The notes under the pieces: model-generated | Told to the model about the DNA's origin: nothing | What the model saw: the letters and a program-made list of their open reading frames with translations, nothing else | Databases searched by the model: none | Part shown: positions 34,178-47,089 of the stretch, piece by piece | Numbering within the stretch: the first letter of the stretch is position 1 | Layout: each line of letters begins with the position of its first letter | Made by a program: the position numbers and the translations under genes | Source: Amyloporia xantha | Lineage: Eukaryota; Basidiomycota; Agaricomycetes; Polyporales; Adustoporiaceae | NCBI GenBank assembly: GCA_036971615.1 | Contig: JAYKKR010000005.1 | Span: 1,426,001 to 1,490,000 of the forward strand | DNA length: 64,000 nucleotides | Direction: 5' to 3'

Positions 34178-35341
34178 CTTTCACACCGCCTCGTGTCCCC
34201 GTCTCCGTTTTCATGTATTTCTTTCCACTCTTTCAGAGCCTGGATTACCCTGCTCGGCTCTATTAGAAGCTCCTACACATATTGCGCTATCCAAAATATC
34301 CGATGGTGCTTCAGGAACCAGCTCCCAGCGGAAACTCTGACTACGACATCCATCGTCTCCACCAACTGTTCCTACCAGCTCCTACAGCCTCTGTGTATTC
34401 TCTCCAACCATCGCCGTGCAACGATTTACGCGATGAATCCATCGTGGCATATACGACTCCTGAGCTCACGTCTAGCCACGTCGTTATGACGCTTTCGCGA
34501 GAAATGCAGTCTGAGACGAGTAAAATGATACTAAAATCTGTATTCGTTCGTTCATGCTGCGCCGGCTTACGAATATCACCGTGAAGAGTCATTCTCCGTG
34601 ACGTGCCTGGAGGTTACGTGGTCTACGGTGCGTCTATTCCTGTCTATTCTCCTCTTCATATGCGCCGCGAGCCTCCGAGGCTTATGACCTACTCCGGCCA
34701 CCACGACGCCTACGGACGCAGCTCATTTGCACGATTCCGGTCCATGCAGCGCCTGCGAGATACTGAGCTCGTACGGCATTGCGGTCATGGGACGATGACA
34801 TGCGGCAGTCCGGTGTTCGCCTGAGCGCCTGGACGCCGTGCAGTGGTGCGGTGAGTAGGTAGAACCATCCGGTTGAGCTGTACTTAAGTCTATTATAGAC
34901 ATTCTCCTAAACACCGAATATTGTTGTAAGTCGTGGTGTTTTTGTAGTCAATTTTTCAGTATGCGTAGCGCTTGACCATGTGCTCATGAACCCGAAGATG
35001 AAGGATACGGGAGGACGCCCGCACGCGCTGTCAATGGACTCCTCATGCGCAAGACTTATCTCGCTTGTCTTGCTATATCTTTCTCATCCGAATCTGCGAA
35101 GCCGCACTTCGCAGAATGGACGTTCAGATCGCCGCAATCCAGCTGTCACAATTCCTTACTTCGATAAAGATTAGACACCAGGCAAGCCGAGGGCTGCCGT
35201 CTATTACGCATCTACACGATTCGGAGTGGTGAAAGGTCCTTGAGTTAGGGCTGACTATACGCGAACACCGACGAGAATGACATAGTTTATCTACAATAAA
35301 CACAATGTGGTGGACTAAGATACTGTACTTTTGTCAACAAT
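34178..35341. other. region with possible gene remnants, unassigned
   Basis: Two open stretches on the plus strand have some coding look: 34303-34584 (EPAPSGNSDYDIHRLHQLF and following) and 34603-34824 (VVYGASIPVYSPLHMRREPP). I could not join them with confident splice sites, nor recognise a family. A decayed gene or an unusual short gene is possible. Nothing was seen from 34850 to 35341. Confidence 0.25.
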
Positions 35342-36496
35342 TCATGCCGTCGACGAGAGTCCTTGCGATGTGCGAGACTGCGGTAATTCTACTTGGGACT
35401 CGGTCACCGCTTGCGATATCGCTTCCGTCGTCTGTGCATCAACAGGCGAATCTCCGGTGGGAGGTGCGACAGTCTCGTCATCCTCATCATCGTCCATAAT
35501 TTCTGTGAGCATCAGCGAAGCGCTCTTAGTCAGTCACTGTACACCATACGATATCATCTCGCCGTCCCAGCATCAACAGCACTGCAGTGAGCTGACGCTC
35601 CGGTGACACCGTTGCGTCCGCCCCACAAAGTAGGCCATCTGAGCGGCCCATTCGAAAGCATCTGGAGTCTAGCCAGTATGTCCTCGTCCTAAGCGTCGGG
35701 AACGTGCATAGAACACGGCAACCCGAGACGTAATTTACAGCCAAAGGACAGAAATTCCATCAAGGTGAAGAAATGTCTAACCCCCATTCATTTGTATGGC
35801 AGAATGGGTCCCAGTGCTCGGTCCGCTCAGGCCGCCCGCAACAGTATGGACCGGCGAGAAGTACAATCAAATAACGGACACTCACCGTCGCCGTAGACGT
35901 CTGGATGATCCCTGAAGCAATTCTGCATGGCCTTGAACTTTTCCACGCAGTCGATGCCTTTTGGTTCTTGCTCCGAGAAAACAAAACATGAAAAGGCCTC
36001 ACGGAACTGAAGCCCGCATGGTCCGTACGCCATCCCGCCGAGGCACGGGCAGTCCCAGTTTATCTCGCCCGTGACAGGGTTGAATGCGCCCCCATTACTG
36101 CCCTCGCCCTCGCCCTCCGCTGCGGCGGCGGTGGATACAGCCGTGGGCTCCACGGGCGACTCGTCTAACTCAGTCTGGCTTGTCGGGGTCTGCGCGTGCG
36201 GTTCTGCGAGGACGTCCGGGGTGGTTGTGGACTTCGCCGACAGCGGAACCTGTTTGGGTGCTACTCCCCTCATAATCAAACATGCTAAATAATGATGTAT
36301 GATATAAACACTTACAAGGAGTGACAGAGTCCAGTGCAATTTTATCCCCATGCAATGTCTTCCACGTCAAGTAGGATACGACGGCCGATCCCGCTACGAT
36401 GGCACCGACACGGCTAGGACGTGCGACAGCCGTTGAACGCGGCGACGACGTGTGTAAACAGCGGCGAAGGGATACCTTTCCTAGTGTTCTGATCAT
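35342..36496 (-). CDS. MIA40: mitochondrial intermembrane-space import receptor Mia40
   Basis: Model complement(join(35342..35502, 35886..36263, 36316..36496)), 239 residues. Mia40 is the oxidoreductase that traps cysteine-rich proteins in the intermembrane space. Seen: an Arg/Ser-rich presequence ([20 protein letters not shown]), a membrane anchor ([16 protein letters not shown]), an acidic Ala/Glu spacer, then the redox CPC motif in [17 protein letters not shown] and a twin CX9C pair ([22 protein letters not shown]). The acidic C-terminal tail (IMDDDEDDE) is normal for fungal Mia40. The second intron is 383 nt, far above the local norm; the splice is supported by the acidic tail. It is divergent from the P5B ATPase. 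Confidence 0.93.
35503..35885 (-). other. long second intron of MIA40
   Basis: A 383-nt intron, gtgagt..tcacag on the minus strand. No embedded gene or repeat was recognised. It separates the folded domain from the acidic tail. Confidence 0.6.
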
Positions 36497-36685
36497 TTTG
36501 ACCAACTTGCAGGTATGAGAGTGTGAGAGCACTTGCAGAGGACAGCACTGAGCAACGCGTAGCCTTTCGGCGATCGTCCTGCGCTGACGAATATGAGTGG
36601 GATTTACTCAAATAAGTCCCCCTTAATAAATTGACTAAGTCGTCGCTTACGGGTAAGTCAATGGAAAATTTAATCATACCAGGTT

Positions 36686-36727
36686 GTGTGACGGCTAATC
36701 GTCACACCTCCCCTCTTGAGGTGTGAC
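36686..36727. promoter_or_regulatory. two overlapping inverted repeats sharing one arm
   Basis: GTGTGACG at 36686-36693 pairs with CGTCACAC at 36700-36707, and GTCACACCTC at 36701-36710 pairs with GAGGTGTGAC at 36718-36727. The middle arm can therefore pair with either side. It lies 159 bp upstream of the P5B ATPase ATG in the 389-bp region shared with MIA40. Three copies of a GTGTGAC-type site for a dimeric regulator is one reading. Confidence 0.6.
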
Positions 36728-36885
36728 TGGAATTCCAGACCAGATTGACAGAAATACTTGAATCTTGTCACTATCCATTGCTCTCCCGGTCCGCTAAAGT
36801 ACCCGCCATGCCTTGTTGATGTTCCTGTACTCAATCTCTTCTATTAAAGCCGTTCTTCAAGAGCCCCTAGACTAAAGGGTTCGGT

Positions 36886-39800
36886 ATGGATTCATTGGAG
36901 GCGCATGATTACACTGAGGGTGCCTCCGCCATTGACATACAGCAGGCTCTAGCGAGAAATGTTCGTGGCAGAAGAGACTCTAGATATGGTGCGAGTGGGG
37001 AAGGGGCTATGTTCGACGGCCCAGGTCATTCCGTCAATCCCAGCAGCATTTCAAGGATGTCACTGGACCATCGACGGCGCAGCAGCGATGTCTGGTCCAG
37101 GGGTTCGATGTCACGGAGACAAAGTGAGGGCAGTTTCAGCGGGGAGAGGACTAGTCCCCGGCGGAGACTGAGCAGGGAGAGCAAGGTATCATATGGATCG
37201 ACCGACCAAAACGAAGGGACAAGTGCTCTCAATGGTAATATGTCAAACGAAGAACCAGAGAGCCACACCATGTCCAGACGACCAAAACGAATACGTTCTC
37301 CTTCCCCGTCGCCTCCTCACCGATCTACCGTTTTCGAGAACATAGCGCATATGTTTGGTCGCAGTGCCCACGCAGAGTCGCCGTCACATAGCCGCCGACC
37401 TTCCGTGTCTAGCCGGACATCTAGGACACGCCTCCTTCGTCGTTCGAGTAGCAGGAGGTCAAATGCCAGCTCGGACTATGCTCTTGAATCGGAGGACGAT
37501 TCCGATGAGAGGTGGGGCTACTCATCTGGGGAGGAAGACGAGAGCGAAGCGTCTGTGAATGATGAGCGCGCTGACGCGGAAAGCATGGATCCTAGTGGTA
37601 GTGAACTGGACTATGGGTCATATCCTCCCTCCCCTTCAGCTGGGCCATCTCTTCCGCTCCTGTCGGGGGATGCGATCTTTGGAGGAGAGGCGCGTATCGA
37701 AATGGTTGACTTCGAGCCCTTGACTCCTCCACCTTCGGGCCCGCCCAGTCGGCAGACTATTTTTCTCGCGGATGAGGACACCAACATTCGTATGATAGGC
37801 TACGAAGTCTTACCTTGGAGACAGCTGTTCTGGCGACTATCTTGTGTCTTCACTTGCGGTATTCTAGCGCTTATTGGACGTTGGTTTCCACGCATATGGT
37901 TGCGGTGGGTGACTCATGAGAAAGCCTTCCAGGACATAACAAATGGTTTCATTGTTGTCGAGGTGGGTTTCTTCCACAGCAAGTATTCGAGTAATTAACC
38001 ATGGTCGACGCAAGACCGTTTACAGAGATATCTCTCTTTTTCCACTTCGTCGAATTGAATATCCATATGATATATCGACCGTCTTTCCATCGTCAACAAT
38101 ACAAGCTCAGTTTGAGCAAAACGAAGATAACGAGAGGAGTCTAGGGACTCTGGCGATTTTGAACTATCGCTATGCTCTGTTTGCCTTGGATCCACGAACT
38201 GGTCTGTTCAGCATAGTTAGGTACAGGGTTCTTGCCTCGTGTATATTAGGACGGGATGAATATTTTTCGATTGTAGGGACTGGCGCGATCCCTCTTGGTC
38301 TGGTGTACATTCGGTTCAACATGGGCTAACTGAGGCTGTACGGATGCAGCGACGTACACTGTTCGGGTTGAATTTGATTGACATTGAGGGAAAGTCAACT
38401 ATATCTTTACTGATTGATGAGGTACGCTGTATCTCACTACTCTCTTCTGTAGGCTGATTGCAATCACAGGTGATACATCCTTTCTACGTTTTTCAAATCG
38501 CTAGCATGGTCCTGTGGTCGCTCGACGATTACTACTACTACGCTTTTTGCATCGCTTTAATTTCCGCCATCAGTATTACCACGACGCTTGTGGAGACAAA
38601 AAAGGTGAGATTTGCAAAGATGCTTCTCCGATTTTTGCTCACTATATAGCAGACAATCACTCGTATGCGAGAAATGTCCAGGTTCACATGTCCCGTCAGC
38701 GTTTTCCACGATGGAGCGTGTAAGGTCTAGACTTAGTTTCCTCAACTGTGATGTTAAATCTAGCTGATTTTCAGGGTCAGAATGTGATTCCTCGACTCTC
38801 GTCCCCGGCGACATTGTAAACCTCATTGAACCTCCATTGAAGACTTTGCCCGCCGACATGTTTCTTCTATCCGGTGATGCGATTGTCAACGAGAGTATGC
38901 TGACGGGAGAAAGCGTGCCGGTGGGCAAGGCCCCGGTTAAAGATGATAATATATCTCGGTACAAAGATGGGAAGGAGATCAACGGAGACATGGCGAAGAG
39001 TTTTCTTTACTCAGGCACTCGCGTTGTCCGAATGAGAGGCTCATTGGCCGCAAACGGAAGTACCAGGACACCTGCTCTAGGCCTCGTTGTACGCACCGGT
39101 AAGTGTATATTGCACAAATGACAATAGAGTGCACATCTAATCAATGACTCATCAGGGTTCGACACCACAAAGGGCGCTCTGGTTCGCTCCATGCTATTTC
39201 CCAAGCCAATTGGTTTCAAATTCTATCGCGACTCGATCAGGTTTATTCTAGTTCTCACTGGAGTAGCCGGCCTGGGTTTTTGTGCCAGCGCTATTCAATT
39301 CGTGAGGTTAGGGGTGGGTTTTTCTTTTCTCTTTGCACGCATGTTCGGGAGATCTGACCGACAATATAAGGTTAAATGGCATACCATACTTATTAGGGCT
39401 CTCGATTTGATCACGGTCGTGGTACCGCCCGCTCTTCCGGCAACTCTATCAATTGGCACTAGTTTTGCGATGGGACGACTACGCAAGCTAGGTATATTTT
39501 GCATTTCGCCCAGCCGTGTCAACGTTGCAGGCCAGATCAACGCTTGTTGTTTTGATAAGACAGGTACTCTCACGGAAGACGGTCTAGACATCCTTGGAGT
39601 GCGTGCGCTGGAACGTAATGTCGACCGGTTCGGTGAACTCATCGAGGATATACATGATCTGCCGGCCAGCCATGATAGAGCAAACTTCCTTTACGCTCTG
39701 GCAACTTGCCACTCTCTGAAGAAGGTCGATGGAGAAGTCATTGGTGATCCTCTCGATGTCAAGATGTTTGAGTTCACAAAGTGGACTCTGGAAGAAGGTG

Positions 39801-42147
39801 ATGTCGCAGGAACAGGCGTAGTAAAAAGCCGGGCAGGCGGCGACCGGCCTGCAGCGCTGGTTCAGACTGTCGTACGCCCTCCAGGAAGTGCTCAATTTAG
39901 GGTCGAGGATGCTCTCAAAGGTGGAAGAGTCTGTACCTGCAATTGATATTTGTGCTGCGACGATAAGTTAACCTCACTTATGTAGCATGCACATTTCCTC
40001 GAATTGGGCGTCATACGGACGTTCGACTTCGTGTCTGCATTGCGCCGGATGAGCGTCATCGTCAAGCGTCTGAAAAGCAACAGCATGGAAGTCTACGTCA
40101 AAGGTGCGCCTGAAGTCATGGGTGATATCTGCGACAAGGATTCTTGTGAGTCAATTTAACATTGAAACCAAGTTCAGCATGTTCTAATCTCGAACGGTCA
40201 GTCCCGCAGGATTATGATGACTTGCTCTCCTACTATACCAAGCGTGGATATAGAGTAATAGCGATAGCTGGAAAGACAGTTGAAGGTCTGACTTGGCTGA
40301 AAGCACAGAAGCTCAAGCGGTAAGCATCCACTTCTCGTAGTTGGTAAACATGCTGAGGATGAGGTCCTGTACACTACAGCGAGCAGGCAGAGTCTGGTCT
40401 CCGCTTTCTTGGCCTCGTCATTTTTGAAAACAGGCTCAAGCCAGGGACGACACCGGCCATCCAGGCTCTTCGTGCTGCGCACTTCGTTTGTCGGATGATC
40501 ACCGGTGATAATTCGCTGACCGCGGTCAGCGTCGCAAGAGAATGTGGGATGGTCAACCCTGCAGCCCATGTATTCGTACCAGTGTTCATTCAAGGCAACG
40601 CGACGACTCCTCTATCCAAATTAGAGTGGTCCTGTCTCGATGAGCATACATGGAAGTTGGACGATTACAGCTTGAAGCCTCTTGCGCCTCCTGCTCACCG
40701 TCTTGTGGAGAACAGTGATAGCGAGTACCATGACTATACGTTGGCCGTCTCTGGCGACGTTTTCCGGTGGATGGTCAATCATGCACCCCTGGAGACTCTT
40801 CAACGTGTACGTCATCAGCGTGCACTGTTGGTATTTGTTCGAACTGTATTAATCGGAATATGACCCATAGATGCTTGTGAAGGCTCAGATCTTCGCTCGA
40901 ATGTCGCCAGATGAAAAGAACGAAGTAGTGGAACGGCTACAAACGCTGGGATATACCGTACTTATGTGTGGGGATGGAGCGAACGATTGTGCGGCGCTGA
41001 AAGCTGCGGACGTAGGCTTGTCACTGTCAGAGGCTGAAGCATCGGTAGCCGCACCTTTCACCAGTCATACACCGGACATAAGCTGTGTCTTGGAGGTCAT
41101 CAAGGAAGGGCGAGCTGCTCTTGTCACCAGTTTTAGTTGTTTCAAGTATATGTGAGTCAGTATGTCAATGCAACCTGACGATGTTTGATAATCATGGCGA
41201 CAGGGCTTTATACTCCTTGATACAGTTTACTACTATCACCCTGTTGTATTCTTTTGCCTCGTCCTTGGGTGATCTACAGGTGCCATTCTACGTTTATCAA
41301 CCAAGCCTTACACTGATTTTCTGTTATCAGTTCTTATATATTGACTTATTTATCATCATACCGATTGCTGTCACTAGTGCGTGGGACATTTCCATCATAA
41401 CACTTGATGTCTTAAAACTTTCGTCGTAGTGGGACGAACGCTACCATTCCCGCGTATCCACCCGAAGCGGCCTACCGCCAGCTTGGTGTCGAAGAAAGTC
41501 CTCGCAAGCCTTATCGGGCAGGTCGCCATCACAGTGGCTGTTCAGTTCTGGGCGTTCTTTTGGGTTCGTCGGCAAGAGTGGTATGACTCTAGTCTTGGCA
41601 GTTTCGCATTGTCGTCTCACCAGAACGTGTAGGTATGAACCGCCACCTGCTTCAGACCCCAGCACGGACGATGACAAGCTCGAAGCTACTAACTACGAAA
41701 ACTCGGTGTTGTTTCTGGTGTCCTGCTTCCAGTATATCCTGGTCGCGGCCGTCTTCAGCATAGGAGCGCCGTACCGCCGTCCGATGTGGACAAATGGTGA
41801 TATTTCCGACATTCCTTCTTGGCATTCTGTGACAGCAGTGCTGACAGCTAGATCTAGGCCTCTTCATGTTCTCGATAGCTTGCCTGTCACTATTCAACAT
41901 CTTCGTACTGCTGGTACCTGCGCGACCAACTGCGAGCCTTCTGGAGCTTGTGCCGCTCCCATTACCTGCGCGAACTACTTTGCTGGTGGCCGTCGTCATC
42001 AATATTGTTCTGTCGATGATGTACGAACGATGGGGGACGCAAGTCGTGGCTCGCGTTGTTGGTTTCTTGATGCAGTTACGTCACGGTCAACAGCGGAGAG
42101 TCAGAGATGGGAAGGCGTACAAGGCTGTCGAAGGAGGCATGCGGTGA
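36886..42147 (+). CDS. P5B-type cation/polyamine-transporting ATPase (ATP13A/Ypk9 family)
   Basis: A 17-exon model of 1,461 residues: join(36886..37962, 38015..38220, 38277..38421, 38470..38604, 38650..38719, 38775..39098, 39156..39313, 39371..39928, 39986..40145, 40202..40319, 40380..40806, 40871..41151, 41204..41279, 41331..41376, 41430..41580, 41633..41796, 41858..42147). All P-type hallmarks are present: TGES near residue 589, the P5B-specific PPALP in helix 4 near 723, the phosphorylation site DKTGT near 766, KGAPE, and [16 protein letters not shown] near 1160, then six C-terminal helices. The first 290 residues are Ser/Arg/Asp-rich, probably cytosolic and phosphorylated. Known members sit in vacuolar or lysosomal membranes and export polyamines. 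The start is the first ATG of the open frame. Confidence 0.93.
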
Positions 42148-42823
42148 TGGCGGCTGTGCGATGTGGTGTCCTACATCCTGCACAGCTTGGAAAGTTTGTT
42201 TCACCTATTATATACTGTATGTTTTATATTTCTAACAGCCATGAAAAGCATCCTGCGTCTATAGACTCCTGTTGCTCAACCTCGTATCCTTTCGGAAAGG
42301 AGCCCTGCTAGTTTCCCTGTGTCCATATTCCCTAAGTATTATAAATACGAGACAGACATTCTGTCGTTCAGAATCTTCATCAATACTTCCATCATCCAAA
42401 GTGACTGTTCAACAGTTCCAGGCACTGTCCGCGGTAGCGACTGTCGCGAAGGCGTTGAGATGCTTGACAGTTGCCGGTCCGATGCCGATAATATAAGTGA
42501 GTCGGAGCCGGTCGGGGTACATCTATTTGCGTGAATGCTGCAGGGAAAACAAGCGGAGATACATTAAATTTGATGGGATCTAAGATACCCTACAGGATGG
42601 CAATAATAAGTAGGAGGCCTTTTGTACAGCCCGGGCAATCAGAGTAACTCTTTCTCTTCGTCTTTGCTCTCACCTCTTTCTCTTTCCTACTTTTTTTCTG
42701 CCCTGGGGGCTTGTCCATTCCTTGTTTATTCTTCGCCGTCCCTATTCTCGAATACAGGAGCCAGTCTCCCCTTGTTAACGCTACTTCCAGAATCCTCAAT
42801 TTCCCTCAGTTATACTATCAAGC
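42148..42823. other. intergenic region with CT-rich tract
   Basis: TATAAATA at 42340-42347 and a pyrimidine-rich stretch at about 42650-42705 precede the surface-protein gene. CT tracts upstream of fungal start codons often mark transcription starts of strongly expressed genes. There is no coding sequence. Confidence 0.45.
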
Positions 42824-43917
42824 ATGCTCGGCTCGTCTAAGTTCGCTCTCGTTGGCTGTCTCGTCTCGTTGTACTCCGGCCTGGTCACTGGTATTCCCAT
42901 CGCTTCTCCTCAAGACCATGCACTCGCTGCTCGGGCGACCACACCAACCACTGTTCTCACCAGCCAGATGGTCGAGACGTACGTGTGCGCTTTTTCGGTG
43001 GCATTACGAGACTGAGGATCGGGTACTCTTCTCCAGGTCTCAGGGCGCTATGATGGAGACTTGTACCATCACTCTCACTCCAGATTCGTCAGGCTCATAC
43101 CAGGAGGTCAAGTCATGCACACTGTCCCCAGCGGTGTCCGGTGCTGCAGATTCAGCCGCAGCTTCGGCAACAGCGACGGGTGCAGCCAGTGTCGCTACTG
43201 CTGCCGCCACTTCACCGCCCGCCATTATTGTGGATGTGCGTACGATTCCGCGCGTGATTCATATTTTGGTGACTGAACGAGCTGTGCGCTTCGCAGGGTG
43301 AATCTTCCATTGCGTCAACAGCAGTGTTCCCGACGTCCGCAGTTGCATCTGCCGCTGAACCGAGTGCAACGGTACGCTGTTTCCCATTGAGCTGTTGGCT
43401 GATGACTGAACTTTTGTGGAAGGCTGCATCTGCATCTGCTCCCGGTGCCATAGAATCGGGGGCTGCTTCAGATAGCAACGGCACGCCAATCAACAACGCT
43501 GCAGGACCTGGTACTGCGACTGCTTCTGCGACTGCTTCTGCGGCTGCGAACTCGTCGAGCGCTACACCATTGACCAAGTCAGCTGTCGCTGCGGCGGCGG
43601 TGTTCGTCGTCCCTGGGCGCCACCTGCTCGTCCTGCCCGTCGGGCTCATCATCTATTGTACACTCACGGGTATTACGATCCTGATCGTCCTGCTCATGAC
43701 CATTGAGCGTATGAGGTATCGTAGGGTGCGTCGTTCGGCCGCTGGTATCTGTATCACTGTTGTTTTGACGACCAAGCTCTATTTTAGGCATTCAGACAGC
43801 GTAAGTTGGCCGAGCAGGGTGCCGCGATGGGATATGGTGGCATGGGGTGAGTGTCCTATTTTTGTTTTGCCTACCAACCGCAGCTTATCCTTTATATGGA
43901 TACGTAGGAAGGTTTAA
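42824..43917 (+). CDS. Ser/Ala-rich single-pass surface protein
   Basis: Model join(42824..42978, 43037..43235, 43297..43371, 43423..43725, 43788..43846, 43884..43917), 274 residues. It has an N-terminal signal peptide (FALVGCLVSLYSGLVTGIPI) and then a Ser/Ala/Thr-rich, probably O-mannosylated ectodomain (repeats like ATASATASAAANSSSA). One membrane helix follows (LLVLPVGLIIYCTLTGITIL), then a short basic cytosolic tail starting MRYRRAFRQRKLAEQGAAMG. This is a wall-associated or sensor-like architecture common in agaricomycetes; no enzymatic domain was seen. The last splice is uncertain: an alternative continuation reads AYPLYGYVG. Confidence 0.7.
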
Positions 43918-44397
43918 GGATTCTATCTCGCAAGCGTTATCAACCGTGTATCGTCGTAGTCTGGGAATGGCTATCTCTTTTTTACTCATTGCTCTGGAGA
44001 ACAGTTGCTTTCTGCGTGTACTTTGCGTACCTGGGCGGTCGGAATTCTACTCTCTCACTGATCGTCCTTCACGTTGCTGTCAAACCCGAAATCAAGGAGC
44101 ATATGTTCCTATCCTCGGTCTACTTTCTTCCCCCGTAACCCAATCGTCATGCTCAGAACTCGGCCTCGGTCACGGCCGCCCAGACCATTAGTCACAGATT
44201 GATCCCAGCATCACGCGCTAATACTCAAGTAATACTACTCACGTATAGTGCGTCACTGCCGTGGTGCCGCGGCGCCTGCGAGTCTTATTCGGATTTGAGG
44301 TGTGAATTTGCAGCTTGTTCGAATTGCCACTTCGGTGGAGTCTGCTATAAGAGTGGTAGCCTTGACTCGATGATAAGCACGCTCAACGTGGGGAACC
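43918..44397. other. intergenic region
   Basis: About 480 bp between genes on the same strand. No gene, RNA or clear regulatory motif was seen. Confidence 0.45.
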
Positions 44398-45825
44398 ATG
44401 TCAAAGCTCAGGTCTGTCGACAAGTTCGCTGTGACGTTCTTGGTGGATAATTGTATAGAATGGTAATGGTTCATTGGTTTCCATCCATATGTTTATCAGA
44501 CGGTTGACCGGTCTGGATGTTATCTGCAGGATGACCAAATTGCCTCCAGGCTTCACACATGAGATGCGACAGCATTTGGCCGAGCACAATCCACCGATTG
44601 ACCCGTTGACCGGCGTTCCGTTTGTAGATTTCGAGAATTACTGCTGTGGTAAGTATTGGATGGCGTCTTTCAGGACCTAGTCTCACGCTCACTGCGATAC
44701 ACAGGCGCGCATGGCTTCTCTGCTCTGATCGTATGTCGATCCACTCACTTTGGTCATGTCATGATATCACGAGGGACTCATACCTCCAGGAGACACAAGT
44801 CAATGGCGAGAATCCGCACTGTATACTTTTCGATGCAGGTCCCGAGTCGCGTTCGATCGCGCGCAACATCGCGGCGATGCAGGTGCAGACACATTGTATC
44901 GAGCGTGTCATCTTGTCACACTGGCACTCCGATCACAGTGGCGGGATGCTCACCTTCCTCCGCATCCGCGCGCAGTCCGAGCACGCAAAAGATGCCGTGC
45001 CTTGTGTCATCGATCTACACCCAAGCAGACCGATCGCACGCGGCATGGGATCGCAGGGGTCCGTCATTGGACGACATCCGCCGGATCCGACGTTCGAGCA
45101 GCTCAGAGAAGCGGGCGGTGTAGTAGAGACAAGCTCGGAGGGACACGCGGTCGGGAACGGAACTGTGTGGGTCAGCGGGGAGATCCCGCGGGTGACTGAC
45201 TTTGAGACAGGATTGCCGAGCGGTGTCAGGTGGTTCGAGAAGGAGGGTAGTAAAGGCGAATGGATCAGCGAGGAGGTGCGCACAGTGCAATCTAGTCGAG
45301 AATTGCGATGTCCATTGTCTGGATAGCACTTGATGGACGAGCGCTATGCTGCGATAGACGTCGCAGGGAAAGGCTTGGTTATTTTCTCAGCGTGAGTGCC
45401 TTGAAGTGGGCGGTACAATGGTTCGGTGCTGACATTTGTTTCCAGATGTTCGCATGCTGGGATCGTGAATGTTGTGAAGGACGCCGTTGCGAAGTTCGCA
45501 AGACCAATTTATATGGTACTCTACCCTTCATCACGAGTGTCAAGTTGTGGTCGTTGAGATTTGTGCTACCCAGATCATAGGTGGACTCCACCTGGCAGGT
45601 TCCGAGCTCGTGCCTCGTATCGGACCTACAGTGGACTTCCTCGCCAACCGTCTACGGCCTGCCCCCACGTACGTGCTGCCCATGCACTGCTCGGGATTTG
45701 CGGCCAAGGTGGCGTTGGAGGCAGCGCTGGGCGAAGGTTGTGTGCCAGCTGGTGTGGGCCATAAGGTCGAAATAGATGGTGACCGCGAGGCAGAGAAGGT
45801 GATGTTTCCTCCCTCGATCCAATGA
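44398..45825 (+). CDS. metallo-beta-lactamase-fold hydrolase
   Basis: Model join(44398..44462, 44530..44648, 44705..44730, 44790..45275, 45327..45391, 45446..45515, 45574..45825), 360 residues. Zinc-binding motifs in order: SHWHSDHSGG (HxHxDH), CSHAGIVNVV, GGLHLAG and a final VLPMHCSG. An early GAHGFSALI and HCILFDAGPE complete the fold's first strands. This order matches the MBL subgroup that includes archaeal 7,8-dihydropterin-6-methyl phosphate synthase-like proteins. The true substrate is unknown. No signal peptide was seen. The start MSKLRSVDKFAVTFLVDN is the usual first strand of the fold. Confidence 0.85.
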
Positions 45826-47089
45826 TTCTGGGAAAGCATAGGAAGAAATGATGATGTTTGTACTGTAGCCCACGATATTTCTCTGGAAAACACTGTTCCA
45901 TCAATAGCCTGCACATCCGTGACATGACGAGTAGTCCATGTTACACTGCACACTGTCTCAAACTGGCGAACAATAATCCGCCGTAAGTCGACAGCTACCT
46001 CCAACCCCGCATGATCGGTACAGACCAATCGTATCAGTTGTGCAAGCAAACTTCCCAAAACGATACGCGAAAACGCTCAAACCGATATCATAGAGCCAGC
46101 GAAAGCAAGCGTGGAGATAAGTGACTAGTCGTATGAGAACAGCCTCTCTGTCAATGGCCGTATTTAGACTTTGCAAGATGCATGGAGGAACCTCAAATTC
46201 AAATGTCCAAAATAGCAGCACAGAGTATCATTCTTTTGTTGACAGAGCCGGCGAGGCTCTCGAGCTCCAAGGCGGTGCACTGGCTTATCCCATTAATAGG
46301 ACCTTCCCTTCCGGATCCCATGGAGATTTGACTCTATATATACGCTTCATATGCTGTGCTAATAATGCTAACCATAACTATCGCCAACGTCAAATGACAC
46401 CCTGCTCCGAAGAGCAATACTTTCATCGTTGCTAAGGCTATCAGGTGGATTTTTGCCTATCTCCACATGTGCCTCAGAAATGTCTGTGGTGAATATCTGA
46501 CCTGTTCTATGCATGCTACCGGAGCTCTGTATTGGTCTCGTACCCAGAGAATTCATGCACATGTGCGGTGGCTGGGTGCGCCATATACCGTCTGGGAATG
46601 AGATCAATTTCGAGCGTCGCCAGTGGTAAGACTCGGAGGACGTTTCATCTATCCATACGAAATACTGAGCTACACACTCATTACTCAAATAGAACGATCA
46701 CAGTTTCGCTAAGTTGTCATGACGTTTGACATTTCCTGCGAACTTGCGAAGTGTTCACCTCCCCCACCGCGGTCAGGTGACACAGCCAGACGATTGGATC
46801 TGGGACACTGGGTGTACGTACCTTCTCGTTCGGTGACAGTTATACTAGCAGTTCCACACGTCCGTGTCCAGATCGATATTGACATGGTGCCCTGACAATA
46901 TAGGCATGCTTACAAACAGCTTCACTGCTCATGCAGGGACATCTTGGAGAGGCCGAGAGACTTCGCAGGCGAAACCAGACATTAGACTGATCACTGAACC
47001 GTATGAACAACATCCGCGCAACTAAGATAGTTCATCCAATTAGCGGTCATGCCGAGTCCGAGAGAAGGGTATACAGAGAGCCCGTAGCA
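45826..47089. other. intergenic region between convergent genes
   Basis: About 1.26 kb with no supported gene. Open frames of up to about 105 codons show no splice continuity or motif. A TATATATA stretch near 46335 has no gene positioned downstream. Confidence 0.45.

Noticed and set aside
39156..39175. GGTTCGA resembling a tRNA B box
   Set aside because: It lies inside a P5B ATPase exon, and no cloverleaf can be formed around it.
46121..46435. 104-codon plus-strand frame between the MBL gene and BOS1
   Set aside because: No motif, no splice continuation, and composition like the surrounding intergenic DNA.
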